Counted from the first letter of the stretch, positions 33,399 through 42,546 are shown. The stretch: 64,000 nt of DNA from Bacillota bacterium (GCA_023411555.1 JAEYOQ010000037.1:52022-116021), one strand, 5' to 3'. Notes: a model not told the origin generated them from the letters alone. Translations and numbers: made by a program.

Positions 33399-35156
33399 TT
33401 AAAGGCTGTTTTCAGTTAATATTCTATCTACGAATTCATCCAGGCACATGCTTCCTAGGTCACCCTCATCTCTTCCACGGATAGCAAGGGTATTATTATC
33501 TTGCTCATTCTTACCGATTACCAATATATAAGGGACCTTATCCAGCCTGGCTTCCCTTATTTTATAGCCTAGCTTCTCATCCCTTGGGTCAAGCTCACAT
33601 CGAATGCCTGCTACTTTTAGTTGATCCAAGACGAATGAGGCATAGTGCATAAAAGCATTAGAGATAGGGAGGATTTTCACTTGAACCGGTGACAGCCATA
33701 CAGGAAACTTTCCGGCGTAATGTTCAATCAGAATACCAATAAAGCGTTCTGTTGATCCAAATATGGTACGATGTATCATGATCGGCTGGTGCTTCTCGCC
33801 ATCGGACCCAATGTATTCCGCTTGAAAACGTTGAGGCAGCTGAAAATCTAATTGAATCGTTCCGCATTGCCAGGTTCTTCCGATGGAATCCTTCAGATGG
33901 AAGTCAATCTTTGGCCCATAAAATGCACCGTCTCCTTCATTGATAGCATAGGGCAGCTTCATTTCTTCCAGTGCCTGTTTCAGTGCATCAATCGCTTCAT
34001 TCCAATCCTCATCACTACCGATACTCTTCTCAGGTCGAGTAGATAATTCTACATGATATTGGAAGCCGAATCTTCGGTAAACCTCATCGATTAATCGTAC
34101 CACACCTTTAATTTCCTCTGTTACCTGTTCCCGCATCATGAAAATATGAGCGTCGTCTTGCGTAAAGCAGCGTACCCTCATTAAGCCGTGCAATGTCCCT
34201 GATTTCTCATTACGGTGTACCAGCCCAAGTTCTCCTACTCGAATTGGTAGCTCCTTATAAGAATGGGGCTGCATCTTATATACCAGCATGCCACCGGGAC
34301 AATTCATGGGTTTAATAGAAAAGTCTGTTTGATCGATTTCTGTCGTATACATGCTGTCACGATAGTTTTCCCAATGTCCGGAGACCTCCCATAATTCTCG
34401 ACGAATCATAATCGGAGTGGAAATCTCAACATACCCTTCTCGTTCATGCACCTTTCTCCAGTAATCAAGTAGTAAATTCTTGAGGATCATGCCTTTTGGG
34501 AGAAAGAAGGGAAAGCCGGGACCCTCCTCCATGAGTACAAACAGACCAAGCTCTTTGCCTAGTCTACGATGATCTCTGGCCTTTGTCTCTTCCAGTAGTC
34601 TCAAATACTCATCCAGCTCGTTCTGCTTCGGGTATGCCGTACCATAAATTCTTGTCAGCATACGATTTCGTTCATCCCCCCTCCAGTAAGCGCCTGCCAG
34701 GGAAGTGAGCTTTAGTGCTTTTACAAGGCTAGTATTAATTACATGGGGACCGGCACAAAGATCCACATATTCACCCTGTCGAAAGAAGCTAATGAGAGTA
34801 TCCTCCGGTAATTCGGATATCAATTCTAGCTTATAGTTTTCTTGTAGTTCCTCCATCGCTCTTAAGGCATCTGAACGGCTTACGATAAATCGTTCAAGGG
34901 GGAGAGCTTCCTTTACAATCTGTCTCATCTCGGCTTCGATTTCAGGCAGCTTGTCGGGCGTAAAGTCAAAGCTAAACTCAAAATCATAGTAGAAGCCATT
35001 ATCTATGGCTGGTCCTATGGCACATTTTGTTCCTGGATACAAACGCTTCACCGCCTGTGCCAGTATGTGCGCTGCGGTATGGCGAAAGGCACTTCGTCCC
35101 ACCTCCTCCTCAAATGAGCTTTCGATAATTTCTCCATTCTTCATTATCACTTTCAT
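33399..35156 (-). CDS. thrS: Threonyl-tRNA synthetase
   Basis: 585 residues from ATG 35156 (AAAGGAG upstream). Charges tRNA-Thr. Order: a short N-terminal strand segment in place of a full TGS domain; editing/second domain with HTAAHILAQAVKRLYP and the YVDLCAGPHV motif; class II core with motif 2 HRNEKSGTLHGLMRVRCFTQDDAHIF, NCPGG zinc-site Cys, and GSTERFIGILIEHYAG motif 3; C-terminal anticodon-binding domain. It is about 50 residues shorter than the usual 640 because the TGS domain is largely absent, like the shorter inducible ThrS types. It is controlled by the T-box upstream. Confidence 0.95.
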   Translation of the reverse strand: MKVIMKNGEIIESSFEEEVGRSAFRHTAAHILAQAVKRLYPGTKCAIGPAIDNGFYYDFEFSFDFTPDKLPEIEAEMRQIVKEALPLERFIVSRSDALRAMEELQENYKLELISELPEDTLISFFRQGEYVDLCAGPHVINTSLVKALKLTSLAGAYWRGDERNRMLTRIYGTAYPKQNELDEYLRLLEETKARDHRRLGKELGLFVLMEEGPGFPFFLPKGMILKNLLLDYWRKVHEREGYVEISTPIMIRRELWEVSGHWENYRDSMYTTEIDQTDFSIKPMNCPGGMLVYKMQPHSYKELPIRVGELGLVHRNEKSGTLHGLMRVRCFTQDDAHIFMMREQVTEEIKGVVRLIDEVYRRFGFQYHVELSTRPEKSIGSDEDWNEAIDALKQALEEMKLPYAINEGDGAFYGPKIDFHLKDSIGRTWQCGTIQLDFQLPQRFQAEYIGSDGEKHQPIMIHRTIFGSTERFIGILIEHYAGKFPVWLSPVQVKILPISNAFMHYASFVLDQLKVAGIRCELDPRDEKLGYKIREARLDKVPYILVIGKNEQDNNTLAIRGRDEGDLGSMCLDEFVDRILTENSL

Positions 35157-35221
35157 TCCTTTGTCTCCTTTCGGTAATAAAATTGATAACATAAGAAAAG
35201 AATTGTTGATTACAGGATACA

Positions 35222-35540
35222 AAAAAAACACCCTGAGACAAAACTAAATTTGTCTAAGGGTGCAGAATTCTTGCACGGTTCCACCTTAACTTTTCACTTC
35301 GGATTCTATCAAATCCTAATCTTTAACGCAGATATACGGTAGCACATACTTACATACATGCTGCATCATCGATGCAACCTGATGGTGGTAAAACAATCTG
35401 TTCTCCACACTGCTTTCTGTGTTACAGCTCAGGAATGGTTTTCAACCAATTTTCACATAAAGAACTTCCACCAAGTGTTCCTCTCTCTGTCTGTTACCTA
35501 TTGATCTACTTTTTCCGTCATTGCTTTTCTTATGTTATTA
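35222..35540 (-). ncRNA. T-box riboswitch leader of thrS
   Basis: On the minus strand the T-box sequence AAGGTGGAACCGTGC is at 35287-35273. It is followed by the terminator: gcacccttagacaaa / ttttgtctcagggtg, then eight T (35262-35221). Upstream lie an AGAGAGAGG purine motif and a GGTGGAAG distal-loop motif of Stem I. A gtaacac segment in the Stem I internal loop offers ACA as a candidate Thr specifier. Uncharged tRNA-Thr would favour the antiterminator and thrS expression. Confidence 0.9.
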
Positions 35541-35546
35541 GCTATT

Positions 35547-35574
35547 ATTATAAGCCTGCGCATCACAAAGTCAA
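35547..35574 (-). promoter_or_regulatory. Promoter of the thrS T-box transcript
   Basis: On the minus strand: TTGACT (35574-35569), a 16-bp spacer, TATAAT (35552-35547). Start near 35540. The remaining gap to 35799 shows nothing further recognisable. Confidence 0.7.
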
Positions 35575-35799
35575 GGAGATAATGTGAAATAATAAAGAAA
35601 TGTAATCAGAGGGTAATCAGAGCTTGTTGAAGCTGCTTTGAATATAATTTAATGACTATACATATATAGTGAATATAGAAACTATCTTGAAGAGATTTAC
35701 AGGCTTTTCATAAAAATAGTAATTTTATGTATTGCAAAAACCCAAAGAAACAGCTACAATTGGCTTAATTTAAAAGGGCGTTAGGGGGGAGAACACTCT

Positions 35800-36321
35800 A
35801 TGGGAGAGATTGTTATTGAAGAGATTAATTATAAGGCATTTGTTATGGTAACAGGCAGCCTGCTATTACTAATTGCTTCTATTGCAATTACAGTATTTGG
35901 TGTTCAAAGGAACAGGGCAGCATATTGGGCCCCTGGCATCATGGCTACATTTGTATTCTTAATCATGTCCTTTGCAACTGCTGCGAATGCTATGAAGGTG
36001 AGAAAGCTGCTTACGATCACATATGAAGGAATTATAGACAGCTCCTCCTTGGGAGGATTCGGATTTATCTCCTTTGATGATATAAAGGATTTTGCAATTG
36101 TAAAGGTATATAATAAGAAGGCAATCGCAGTGATACCAAAGGATGTGGAAGGATTAATCTCAAAGTTTTCCTTGGTGAAAAGGAGATTGATTAAGAGAAA
36201 CTTAAACCTGAACCTTCCTCCAATACTTATCATGGTAGATCTTGCAAAGGATATGGAGCCGGAGGATATACTATCCTTATTGAATAAAAGATTTCATGAT
36301 TACAGCAGCTTATACCAGTAG
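35800..36321 (+). CDS. Small membrane protein, STM3941-like
   Basis: 173 residues. Two membrane segments (about 14-36 and 45-66), followed by a cytoplasmic domain of about 105 residues with alternating strands (TITYEGIIDSSSLGGFGFISFDDI, KAIAVIPKD, PPILIMVDLAKD). This layout, a two-helix hairpin plus a PH-like beta domain, resembles STM3941-family proteins of unknown function. GGGGGGAGAA precedes the ATG. It stands alone; its terminator begins before the stop codon. Confidence 0.7.
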   Translation: MGEIVIEEINYKAFVMVTGSLLLLIASIAITVFGVQRNRAAYWAPGIMATFVFLIMSFATAANAMKVRKLLTITYEGIIDSSSLGGFGFISFDDIKDFAIVKVYNKKAIAVIPKDVEGLISKFSLVKRRLIKRNLNLNLPPILIMVDLAKDMEPEDILSLLNKRFHDYSSLYQ

Positions 36322-36338
36322 CATAAGCTGCTTTTTTG
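36304..36338 (+). terminator. Terminator overlapping the 3' end of the membrane-protein gene
   Basis: agcagcttat (36304-36313) and ataagctgct (36323-36332) pair perfectly, followed by a T run. Confidence 0.8.
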
Positions 36339-36349
36339 TTTCATAGGAA

Positions 36350-36415
36350 TTGTTTCGCAGCCTGCAGTCAGGCGATGCTTTGCATAGCAAGCATCGAAAG
36401 AGTCAGCAAGCTGAT
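36350..36415 (+). repeat. Dispersed intergenic repeat, 3' module
   Basis: About 66 bp closely matching 51191-51256; shared blocks are tttcgca/cttcgca, gcagtcaggc, gcaagcat and aaagagtcagc. It lacks the 5' module seen in copies A and B. Confidence 0.7.
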
Positions 36416-36511
36416 CCTTTTTTGTGATAATGTATAGGATAAAGAAACAAGATTGTTAAAAAAATAAGTTGAAATCCAGACAAACCTATGATATCATTGT
36501 TAATTGTGATA

Positions 36512-36520
36512 TGTTATACT
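36512..36520 (+). promoter_or_regulatory. Extended -10 element upstream of rpsF
   Basis: TGTTATACT fits the TGnTATAAT extended -10. No good -35 was seen. It lies about 95 bp before rpsF and is the best promoter candidate for rpsF-ssb-rpsR. Confidence 0.45.
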
Positions 36521-36614
36521 ATAATTTCCTTGCTCTTTAAATGATAATTTGATTCTTCGTCAGTCAAGTTACATTAAGAAAGGGCCAGAGACCAGAAGGA
36601 GGTGCTTAACAACT

Positions 36615-36902
36615 ATGAATCAATATGAATTAGCCTTAGTTGTAAACGCAAAGATCGAGGATGAAGCCAGAATCGCTACATTAGAAGCTGCAAAAGAGCT
36701 TATCACCAGATTCGGTGGTAACGTTACTAATGTTGATGACTGGGGAAGAAAGAGATTGGCTTATGAAATTCAGAAAATGAAAGAAGGCCATTACTATTTC
36801 ATCCAATTCGAAGCTGATTCTACAGTTCCTAACGAAATCGAGCAAAGAGTTCGTATTATGGAAAATGTAATCAGATATTTGTGCATCAGAAAAGATGCTT
36901 AA
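36615..36902 (+). CDS. rpsF: 30S ribosomal protein S6
   Basis: 95 residues: NQYELALVVNAKIEDEAR at the N-terminus, GGNVTNVDDWGRKRLAYEI with YYFIQFEAD, and RIMENVIRYLCIRKD at the C-terminus are classic S6. It binds 16S rRNA together with S18, encoded two genes downstream. Start ATG 36615 follows AGGAGGTG; the longer frame from 36549 is rejected as it precedes the ribosome site. Confidence 0.98.
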   Translation: MNQYELALVVNAKIEDEARIATLEAAKELITRFGGNVTNVDDWGRKRLAYEIQKMKEGHYYFIQFEADSTVPNEIEQRVRIMENVIRYLCIRKDA

Positions 36903-36975
36903 TGACGAATTAGAATAATTCGACTGACAGATATACTACCCTAAGGCGTAAAAACGAAAGGGAGGTATTTAATTT

Positions 36976-37428
36976 ATGAATAAAGCAATATTAATGGGCC
37001 GCTTAACAAGAGATCCTGAGGTGAGATATTCCCAGGGGGAGAATTCAACTGCAGTAGCAAGGTTTACTTTAGCGGTAGATCGCCGTTTTAAAAGACCCGG
37101 AGAGAACTCTGAGGCGGATTTTATCGGTTGTGTTGCCTTTGGCAAGCAAGCGGAGTTCGTTGAAAAGTATTTCAGACAGGGTATGAAGATGGTGCTCTCA
37201 GGAAGAATTCAGACGGGCAGCTATACCAATAAGGACGGTCAGAAGGTTTACACGACCGACGTGGTAGCAGAAGATATTGAATTTGCAGAGAGCAAAGGCA
37301 GTAGTGGTGGTGCTGACTTCCAGCAGGGAGGTTCCCGCAATGGTTTCAGACCGGAGCCCAGCTCAGCAATAGGGGATGGATTTATGAACATCCCGGACGG
37401 TATTGACGAAGAATTACCATTTAATTAA
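36976..37428 (+). CDS. ssb: Single-stranded DNA-binding protein
   Basis: 150 residues. The OB-fold starts NKAILMGRLTRDPEVRYS, contains ARFTLAVDRRFKR and GCVAFGKQAEF, and reaches VVAEDIEF near residue 103. A Gly/Ser-rich linker follows and the acidic tip EELPFN binds partner proteins of replication and repair. GGGAGG precedes the ATG. Its place between rpsF and rpsR is conserved in Firmicutes. Confidence 0.98.
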   Translation: MNKAILMGRLTRDPEVRYSQGENSTAVARFTLAVDRRFKRPGENSEADFIGCVAFGKQAEFVEKYFRQGMKMVLSGRIQTGSYTNKDGQKVYTTDVVAEDIEFAESKGSSGGADFQQGGSRNGFRPEPSSAIGDGFMNIPDGIDEELPFN

Positions 37429-37506
37429 AATTAGAGAATGATCATAGATAGACGGAGTCGTTCACTAGTCCGCCTAGCATGAAAAATCGGATAAGGAGGT
37501 CATGAC

Positions 37507-37779
37507 ATGGCATTCAAGAGAAACGAAGACAAAGGCGATGCTCCGATGAAGAGAAAGTCCTTTGGACGTAGAAGAAAGAAAGTATGCGTATTCTGTGCTG
37601 ATAAGAACCACACAGGAATCGATTATAAGGATACCAATAAGTTAAAGAGATATGTATCTGAGAGAGGTAAAATCCTTCCCAGAAGAATCACTGGCAACTG
37701 CGCAAAGCATCAGAGAGCTTTAACCGTAGCTGTTAAGAGAGCAAGACATATCGCTCTTATGCCTTATACAATGGATTAA
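37507..37779 (+). CDS. rpsR: 30S ribosomal protein S18
   Basis: 90 residues: VCVFCADKNHTGIDYKD, RYVSERGKILPRRITGNCAKHQRALTVAVKRARHIALMPY. Binds 16S rRNA with S6. The N-terminal 20 residues are basic and extended as in clostridial S18; Cys residues at VCVFCAD and NCAKH form the possible zinc-binding pattern of C+ forms. AAGGAGG precedes the ATG. The last 12 codons are duplicated just downstream (37799-37834). Confidence 0.98.
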   Translation: MAFKRNEDKGDAPMKRKSFGRRRKKVCVFCADKNHTGIDYKDTNKLKRYVSERGKILPRRITGNCAKHQRALTVAVKRARHIALMPYTMD

Positions 37780-37798
37780 TGCACAGAACAATATGTCT

Positions 37799-37834
37799 CG
37801 ATATATTGCTTTTATGCCTTATACAATGAATTGA
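37799..37834 (+). pseudogene. Partial duplicate of the 3' end of rpsR
   Basis: Twelve codons translate to RYIAFMPYTMN and a stop, against RHIALMPYTMD and a stop at the end of rpsR (37744-37779). The nucleotide match is high in the last 25 bp. It lies between rpsR and its terminator and has no start. Confidence 0.7.
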
Positions 37835-37849
37835 TTTATACTATGCATT

Positions 37850-37880
37850 AAAAAGGATCCGATTTACGGATCCTTTTTTT
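37850..37880 (+). terminator. Terminator of rpsF-ssb-rpsR
   Basis: aaaaaggatccg / cggatcctttttt, with T run. Confidence 0.9.
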
Positions 37881-37911
37881 ACGTGAGCCTGGTGAGAATA
37901 CGTTTCTTTGT

Positions 37912-37974
37912 ATGGTCTATGACCGTCATCTTACAGGTTGGTTTCTTTCCCTATATTATCGAAGGAAACACTAC
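37912..37974 (-). pseudogene. Decayed duplicate of the Big_2 C-terminus
   Basis: Read on the minus strand just after the stop of the next gene, the sequence encodes VSFDN and, after a one-base frame change, GKKPTCKMTVIDHTKK. This parallels SFDGKKLTCKVTVKD at the end of that gene. It is probably the remains of a further Big_2 repeat or a tandem 3' duplication. Confidence 0.55.
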
Positions 37975-37976
37975 CC

Positions 37977-39266
37977 TTAGTCTTTATATTTTTCTTTCCA
38001 GTCCTTTACGGTCACCTTACAGGTTAGTTTTTTACCGTCAAAGGATGCTGTGATTGTCGTTTTGCCCGCCTTAATTGCCTCAACGATACCGTCATCTACT
38101 GTCGCTACGGATTTGTTACTAGACGACCATTTGATCTTTCCTTTGTTGCCCAATAGGCCTATTTCATGCTGATCATAGACATAGACGGTCACTTCTGTGT
38201 CTGTAAGATAAACCGGAGCATTCCAGGAAACGGGAGGGAGTTCACGGGTCATTCGATCAAATATAATCTCTGCGTTAATGGGGGAATCCATGCTTGCAAG
38301 TGTCGTCAGAGTAATTGAGGTTCCTTTATCCTTCTTTCCATCGGAGACATTGACTACCATTTTGGTGTTATTAGACGGACGAAGGCTGTACACATCTCTC
38401 GGTCGATTCATATATGTATTGGTATTATCCAACCCAGTGACTTCTTCGTCGTAAATATTCCAGAGATAGGGATCTTTCACTGCCTTTAGCTGTGTTCCAT
38501 CCTTGATGTTGCTGTCTAACCCTAAATACTTTCCATTCGTTAATCTAAGGGTGATTTGCTTTTTGCCCTTGCGTTCTACATAGAACTCACATGTTCCTTC
38601 TTCCGGATCGTTAATCTCCGCCTTACCCGATTTGCCTACACTTAGATAATTATAAAAATCGTAAATACGAAGTTTATACCAACCGTCTTTTGGTTGCTTT
38701 GGGGTCCCTGCTTTGGGGTCAGATGTAGGGATAAGACGGAAATCCCCGTGATCGGGTGAATCTGGATAGGGATAGTGTGCACATAATCCTTTATCTATAT
38801 GTGTCCAGAGAATTATGGGGGTTCCATCCTCGTTCTTCTGACCGGAGGCATTCATAAACTTATTTATATCCTTTGGTCGAAAACTCCAAAGATCATTGCT
38901 GTTTTCACTATACATGTCCCAATGATATGAATAATTCTTAGAATTAGCTTCTACAGCCTTGATCCGTGTACCATCTTGTTTTGAATTTTCATATCCCAAA
39001 AATTTTCCGTCTTCCGTCATTAGTGACCAGTCATCGTTAAATATATGAAGCAAGAATTTAGCGTTTCCTTCTTTGGTATTGGTTTTGTCGCGCAACTCCG
39101 CATTGCCATCAGCGTCTATATTGAGGTAGTTACCCATACATTGGATATAATACCATTGCTCCTTGCGATCGGCATGGCGGTTATGGGCTGCGAATGCTGT
39201 CAAGGGATTTAGTACCATTGTTACCATACACAGGCATAATAGGGTACATAAAAGTCTTTTTTTCAT
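37977..39266 (-). CDS. Secreted lectin-like protein with a C-terminal Big_2 domain
   Basis: 429 residues from ATG 39266 (GGAG upstream). Signal peptide MKKRLLCTLLCLCMVTM...TAFA. The body holds repeated beta-trefoil-like (ricin B-like) units: YYIQCMGNYLNIDADGNAEL, GKFLGYENSKQDGTRIKAV, GKYLGLDSNIKDGTQLKAV and similar, typical carbohydrate-binding segments. A bacterial Ig-like Big_2 domain closes the protein (KIKWSSSNKSVATVDDG, AGKTTITASF). No catalytic domain was found. It probably binds sugars at the cell surface or in the medium. It is divergent from the BspA-like gene. Confidence 0.75.
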   Translation of the reverse strand: MKKRLLCTLLCLCMVTMVLNPLTAFAAHNRHADRKEQWYYIQCMGNYLNIDADGNAELRDKTNTKEGNAKFLLHIFNDDWSLMTEDGKFLGYENSKQDGTRIKAVEANSKNYSYHWDMYSENSNDLWSFRPKDINKFMNASGQKNEDGTPIILWTHIDKGLCAHYPYPDSPDHGDFRLIPTSDPKAGTPKQPKDGWYKLRIYDFYNYLSVGKSGKAEINDPEEGTCEFYVERKGKKQITLRLTNGKYLGLDSNIKDGTQLKAVKDPYLWNIYDEEVTGLDNTNTYMNRPRDVYSLRPSNNTKMVVNVSDGKKDKGTSITLTTLASMDSPINAEIIFDRMTRELPPVSWNAPVYLTDTEVTVYVYDQHEIGLLGNKGKIKWSSSNKSVATVDDGIVEAIKAGKTTITASFDGKKLTCKVTVKDWKEKYKD

Positions 39267-39318
39267 AGTTTTCTCCTTGCTATCATAGAAATTTCTCAAT
39301 TTAAAGTAATTAAGTTCT

Positions 39319-39347
39319 TTGACAATGATAATTCCACTGTATTATAC
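39319..39347 (+). promoter_or_regulatory. SigA-type promoter in the divergent surface-gene spacer
   Basis: TTGACA (39319-39324), 17-bp spacer, TTATAC (39342-39347), directed toward the BspA-like gene, which starts 335 bp later. Its true target may have been the lost gene whose end is seen at 39379-39558. Confidence 0.5.
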
Positions 39348-39378
39348 ATCCTAATTCTATCAGAAATATTTTCCTTAA

Positions 39379-39558
39379 AACCATTCGCTGCATGAAACAT
39401 TATATTTTCGACATGAATTATGGTGGCCAACGAAATCAAGGGTTGCACAAGCTCAGCTGCTGCAGGTTTTTCAGGTTGATATGAATTATTATGCGATATC
39501 CAGACTATATGCAGAAAATATGGACTTAAAAGTACCTGCCAAAAGTCTCATGAGATAG
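39379..39558 (+). pseudogene. Possible C-terminal remnant of an unknown gene
   Basis: An open stretch of 59 codons without a good start ends at TAG 39558. It includes VAQAQLLQVFQVDMNYYAIS and ends LKVPAKSLMR, which reads like real protein rather than random sequence. I do not recognise the family. Confidence 0.3.
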
Positions 39559-39681
39559 AGTTTGATTCTGGAAATGAGTGGTGTTATAATTGGTTTGAAA
39601 TATTTGCCAGATAGTAGAAAGAATATAGCAATAAATCAACGGAAAGGACTTCTCGTGATAAAAGGGAAGAAAAGGAGTATT

Positions 39682-42546
39682 ATGTTCAGACGCAAATTAT
39701 CTCATCTAGCTTTACTTGCAGTAACAATCATGCTTGTATCTGTGGGAATACAGTATCGAGCTTATGCAGCAGATCGCTCGGATTTTATGATTGAGGATGG
39801 TATTCTAACCGGATATGTAGGTTCAAATAGTACAGTTACAATCCCATCGAATGTTACAAAAATCAGTGAATCTGCCTTTCGGTATAATCAAACAATCCAG
39901 TCAGTAACCATACCGGGAAATGTTAAAGAGATTGAAGCCTATGCCTTTGCAAATTGTTCAAACCTTCAATCAGTGGTGATGGAGGCTGGCGTGGAGACCA
40001 TTAATCAAGGGGCATTTGCCATGGATAGTAAGCTTACCCAGGTTACCATCCCCAGTACGGTGGTCCGTTTAAAGGAGGATAATTTTAGAGAATCTCCTTG
40101 GCTTTTAGATAATAAAGATGAGTTTATGATTGTCGGTAACGGAATCCTGATTGACTACAAGGGAACCGCAAAGAAAGTAACCATTCCTTCGAATGTAAAA
40201 GCAATCGGAAGCAATGCTTTCTTCAATCACAGAGATACCTTAACCCAGATTGTTATGAATAAAGGGCTCAAGAAAATATGCAGCTTTGCTTTCTATGACT
40301 GTTCTAAGCTATCCAAGGTTACGATCCCCACTACAGTAAATTATGTAGGTGAGTATGCATTTACGGATACTCCATGGCTAAAGAAATCGACCAAAGAGTT
40401 TGTCACTGTTGGAAATGGAATTCTTTTAAAATATAATGGAAGCAAATCCAAGGTAACCCTGCCTTCCTCCATAACTTGCATCTATAACGATGCCTTTAAG
40501 AATAATAAGAAGGTACAGGAGGTGGTAATAGGTAGTAAGGTTAAGGAGATTCGTGGTTTTGCTTTTTACGGCTGTACCAAACTAAAGAAAGTAAATCTTC
40601 CTTCCGGCATTACATCTGTCGGCGATGGTGCTTTCGGCAATACATCACTTACCAGTGTGACGATACCGGCTTCGGTTACTTACTTAGGATCTGGTGCGTT
40701 TGAACAATGTACCAAGCTAACAAAAGTAACCTTTGCAAGTAAAAGCAAATTGTCCTTAATTGACAGACATACCTTTAGTGGCTGCTCTGCATTAACTACC
40801 GTGGTACTACCTGCGGGGTTATTGGAGCTGGAAGGAGGAGCATTTAATGGCTGCACTAGCTTGAAGACGATAAATTTACCGGATACCTTAACAAAGCTTG
40901 GGGATGTCTTTACGGGATGTTCCGGATTAACGACTATCACAATACCAAAAAAAGTGACAGAAATTCCACTGGGGGCCTTTGACGGTTGTAGTTCCTTGAC
41001 AAAGGTGACCTTTGCAGGGAAGATAACCTCCATTGGAGAGAGAGCTTTTTCTGGGTGCGGTAAGTTGGCATCGATAACGTTGCCCTCCAGTGTAAGCAGC
41101 ATAGGCAGCTTGGCATTTGAGGGGTGTACCTCATTGACTAAAATTAGCCTTGGTCCCAAAATCACGGAAATACCCTACTATTGCTTTAATGGCTGTACCA
41201 ACCTTGAGACGATTGAAATAGCCAATGAAAAGGCTACCTTACACTACACTGCCGTTCTCGGATCAAAATGGCTGGAGAAATATCCGGAGGATTTTATCGT
41301 TAGAAACGGAGTGCTATATCTATACAAAGGAAAGGGTGGGGCTATCACCATTCCTGACACAGTACATACGATTGCGGAAAGCGTATTTACAGACAACACA
41401 CAAATTACAGAGGTCACCTTTCCCTCCTCAGTGAGGCGAATTGAAGGATCGGCCTTTTGGAATTGTAATAACCTAAAGAAAGTAACGTTTACGGATGCTA
41501 TTGAATATATCGGTAGAATGGCATTTTATCAATGTAAGTCCTTAACGACAGTCAATGTGAATAAAACGGGAGAGAATAAGACTGGTGAGGCGGTTATTGA
41601 GGATAGTGCTTTTTACGACTGTGTGAAACTCAAAACCCTTTCTCTTCCGAATAGTATAACCAGTATAGGCAACCAGGCCTTTGGTAGATGTACTTCATTA
41701 GCTGAGGTGGTATTACCGGATAGTCTGAAGTCTTTAGGTAGCTTTGCGTTCAATGACTGCTCTAGTTTATCAAAGGTCGAATTTAATGGTAACTTAGAAG
41801 AGATTGGATACGATGTATTCAGTGCAACACCGTTTTTGAACCAATCGAAGGGGGATATGGTTGTTTGGAAAAACGTTCTGTTAAAGTATCAGGGCAATCA
41901 AAAAGAACTGACCATTCCCTCTGAATGTACCGTCATTGCTCCCTATGCATTTAGTGGGAATACAGTCTTAACACAGGTGACGCTACCGAAAGAGATTAAG
42001 AGTATCGGCGCTCGAGCCTTTGCAGACTGTACTAAATTGGCCGTCATCAATATGCCCTCCAATTCTTTTGCTGTAGGACCAGGAGTATTTGATAATACCG
42101 CATGGATGAAGAATAAAAAGGAGAGTTTTGTAATTCTTGGCAAGGGCACTTTGATTTGTTACAAGGGTACAGATAAAAATGTAATAGTCCCCGATACGGT
42201 GACAGATATTCTGCCGGGAGCCTTTAGCGATGTCAATTTAGATAAAGTGACTATTCCCGGAACAGTGAAGGAGATCAAAGCAGGAACCTTCGCATATAGC
42301 TCGGTCAAAGAGATCATTCTGGAGGATGGAGTGGAGAGGATTGCACATGCTGCCCTGGATGAGACATATGTTAATAGTATTGATATTCCGGATAGTGTGA
42401 CTGAGATCGGAAGAAGTATTGTGTTTAGAGAGGAAGGAATCGTACATTATGTAATTGTATGCAGTGAGAATTCCTTCGCATATCAATATGGGATGAATGC
42501 CGGTATGAAGGATAATAGTTATATACGGGTAAGAATTCGGTATTGA
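39682..42546 (+). CDS. BspA-like leucine-rich-repeat surface protein
   Basis: 954 residues from ATG 39682 (AAAAGGAG just upstream; earlier in-frame ATG at 39562 lacks a ribosome site). Signal peptide: RRKLSHLALLAVTIMLVS...AYA. About 30 LRR_5-type units of 22-24 residues follow, pattern IGxxAFxxCxxLxxVxIPxxV. Between them lie spaced inserts of the form DxFxVxxGILLxYKGxxxxVTIP, at least six times. No anchor domain (SLH, LPXTG) is seen at the C-terminus. BspA-type repeats mediate adhesion in other bacteria. Here the target is unknown. Confidence 0.9.
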   Translation: MFRRKLSHLALLAVTIMLVSVGIQYRAYAADRSDFMIEDGILTGYVGSNSTVTIPSNVTKISESAFRYNQTIQSVTIPGNVKEIEAYAFANCSNLQSVVMEAGVETINQGAFAMDSKLTQVTIPSTVVRLKEDNFRESPWLLDNKDEFMIVGNGILIDYKGTAKKVTIPSNVKAIGSNAFFNHRDTLTQIVMNKGLKKICSFAFYDCSKLSKVTIPTTVNYVGEYAFTDTPWLKKSTKEFVTVGNGILLKYNGSKSKVTLPSSITCIYNDAFKNNKKVQEVVIGSKVKEIRGFAFYGCTKLKKVNLPSGITSVGDGAFGNTSLTSVTIPASVTYLGSGAFEQCTKLTKVTFASKSKLSLIDRHTFSGCSALTTVVLPAGLLELEGGAFNGCTSLKTINLPDTLTKLGDVFTGCSGLTTITIPKKVTEIPLGAFDGCSSLTKVTFAGKITSIGERAFSGCGKLASITLPSSVSSIGSLAFEGCTSLTKISLGPKITEIPYYCFNGCTNLETIEIANEKATLHYTAVLGSKWLEKYPEDFIVRNGVLYLYKGKGGAITIPDTVHTIAESVFTDNTQITEVTFPSSVRRIEGSAFWNCNNLKKVTFTDAIEYIGRMAFYQCKSLTTVNVNKTGENKTGEAVIEDSAFYDCVKLKTLSLPNSITSIGNQAFGRCTSLAEVVLPDSLKSLGSFAFNDCSSLSKVEFNGNLEEIGYDVFSATPFLNQSKGDMVVWKNVLLKYQGNQKELTIPSECTVIAPYAFSGNTVLTQVTLPKEIKSIGARAFADCTKLAVINMPSNSFAVGPGVFDNTAWMKNKKESFVILGKGTLICYKGTDKNVIVPDTVTDILPGAFSDVNLDKVTIPGTVKEIKAGTFAYSSVKEIILEDGVERIAHAALDETYVNSIDIPDSVTEIGRSIVFREEGIVHYVIVCSENSFAYQYGMNAGMKDNSYIRVRIRY

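Noticed and set aside
36541..36614. S6:S18-binding autoregulatory RNA leader before rpsF
   Set aside because: I could not find a convincing conserved CCG bulge structure by eye, so it was not listed as a feature.
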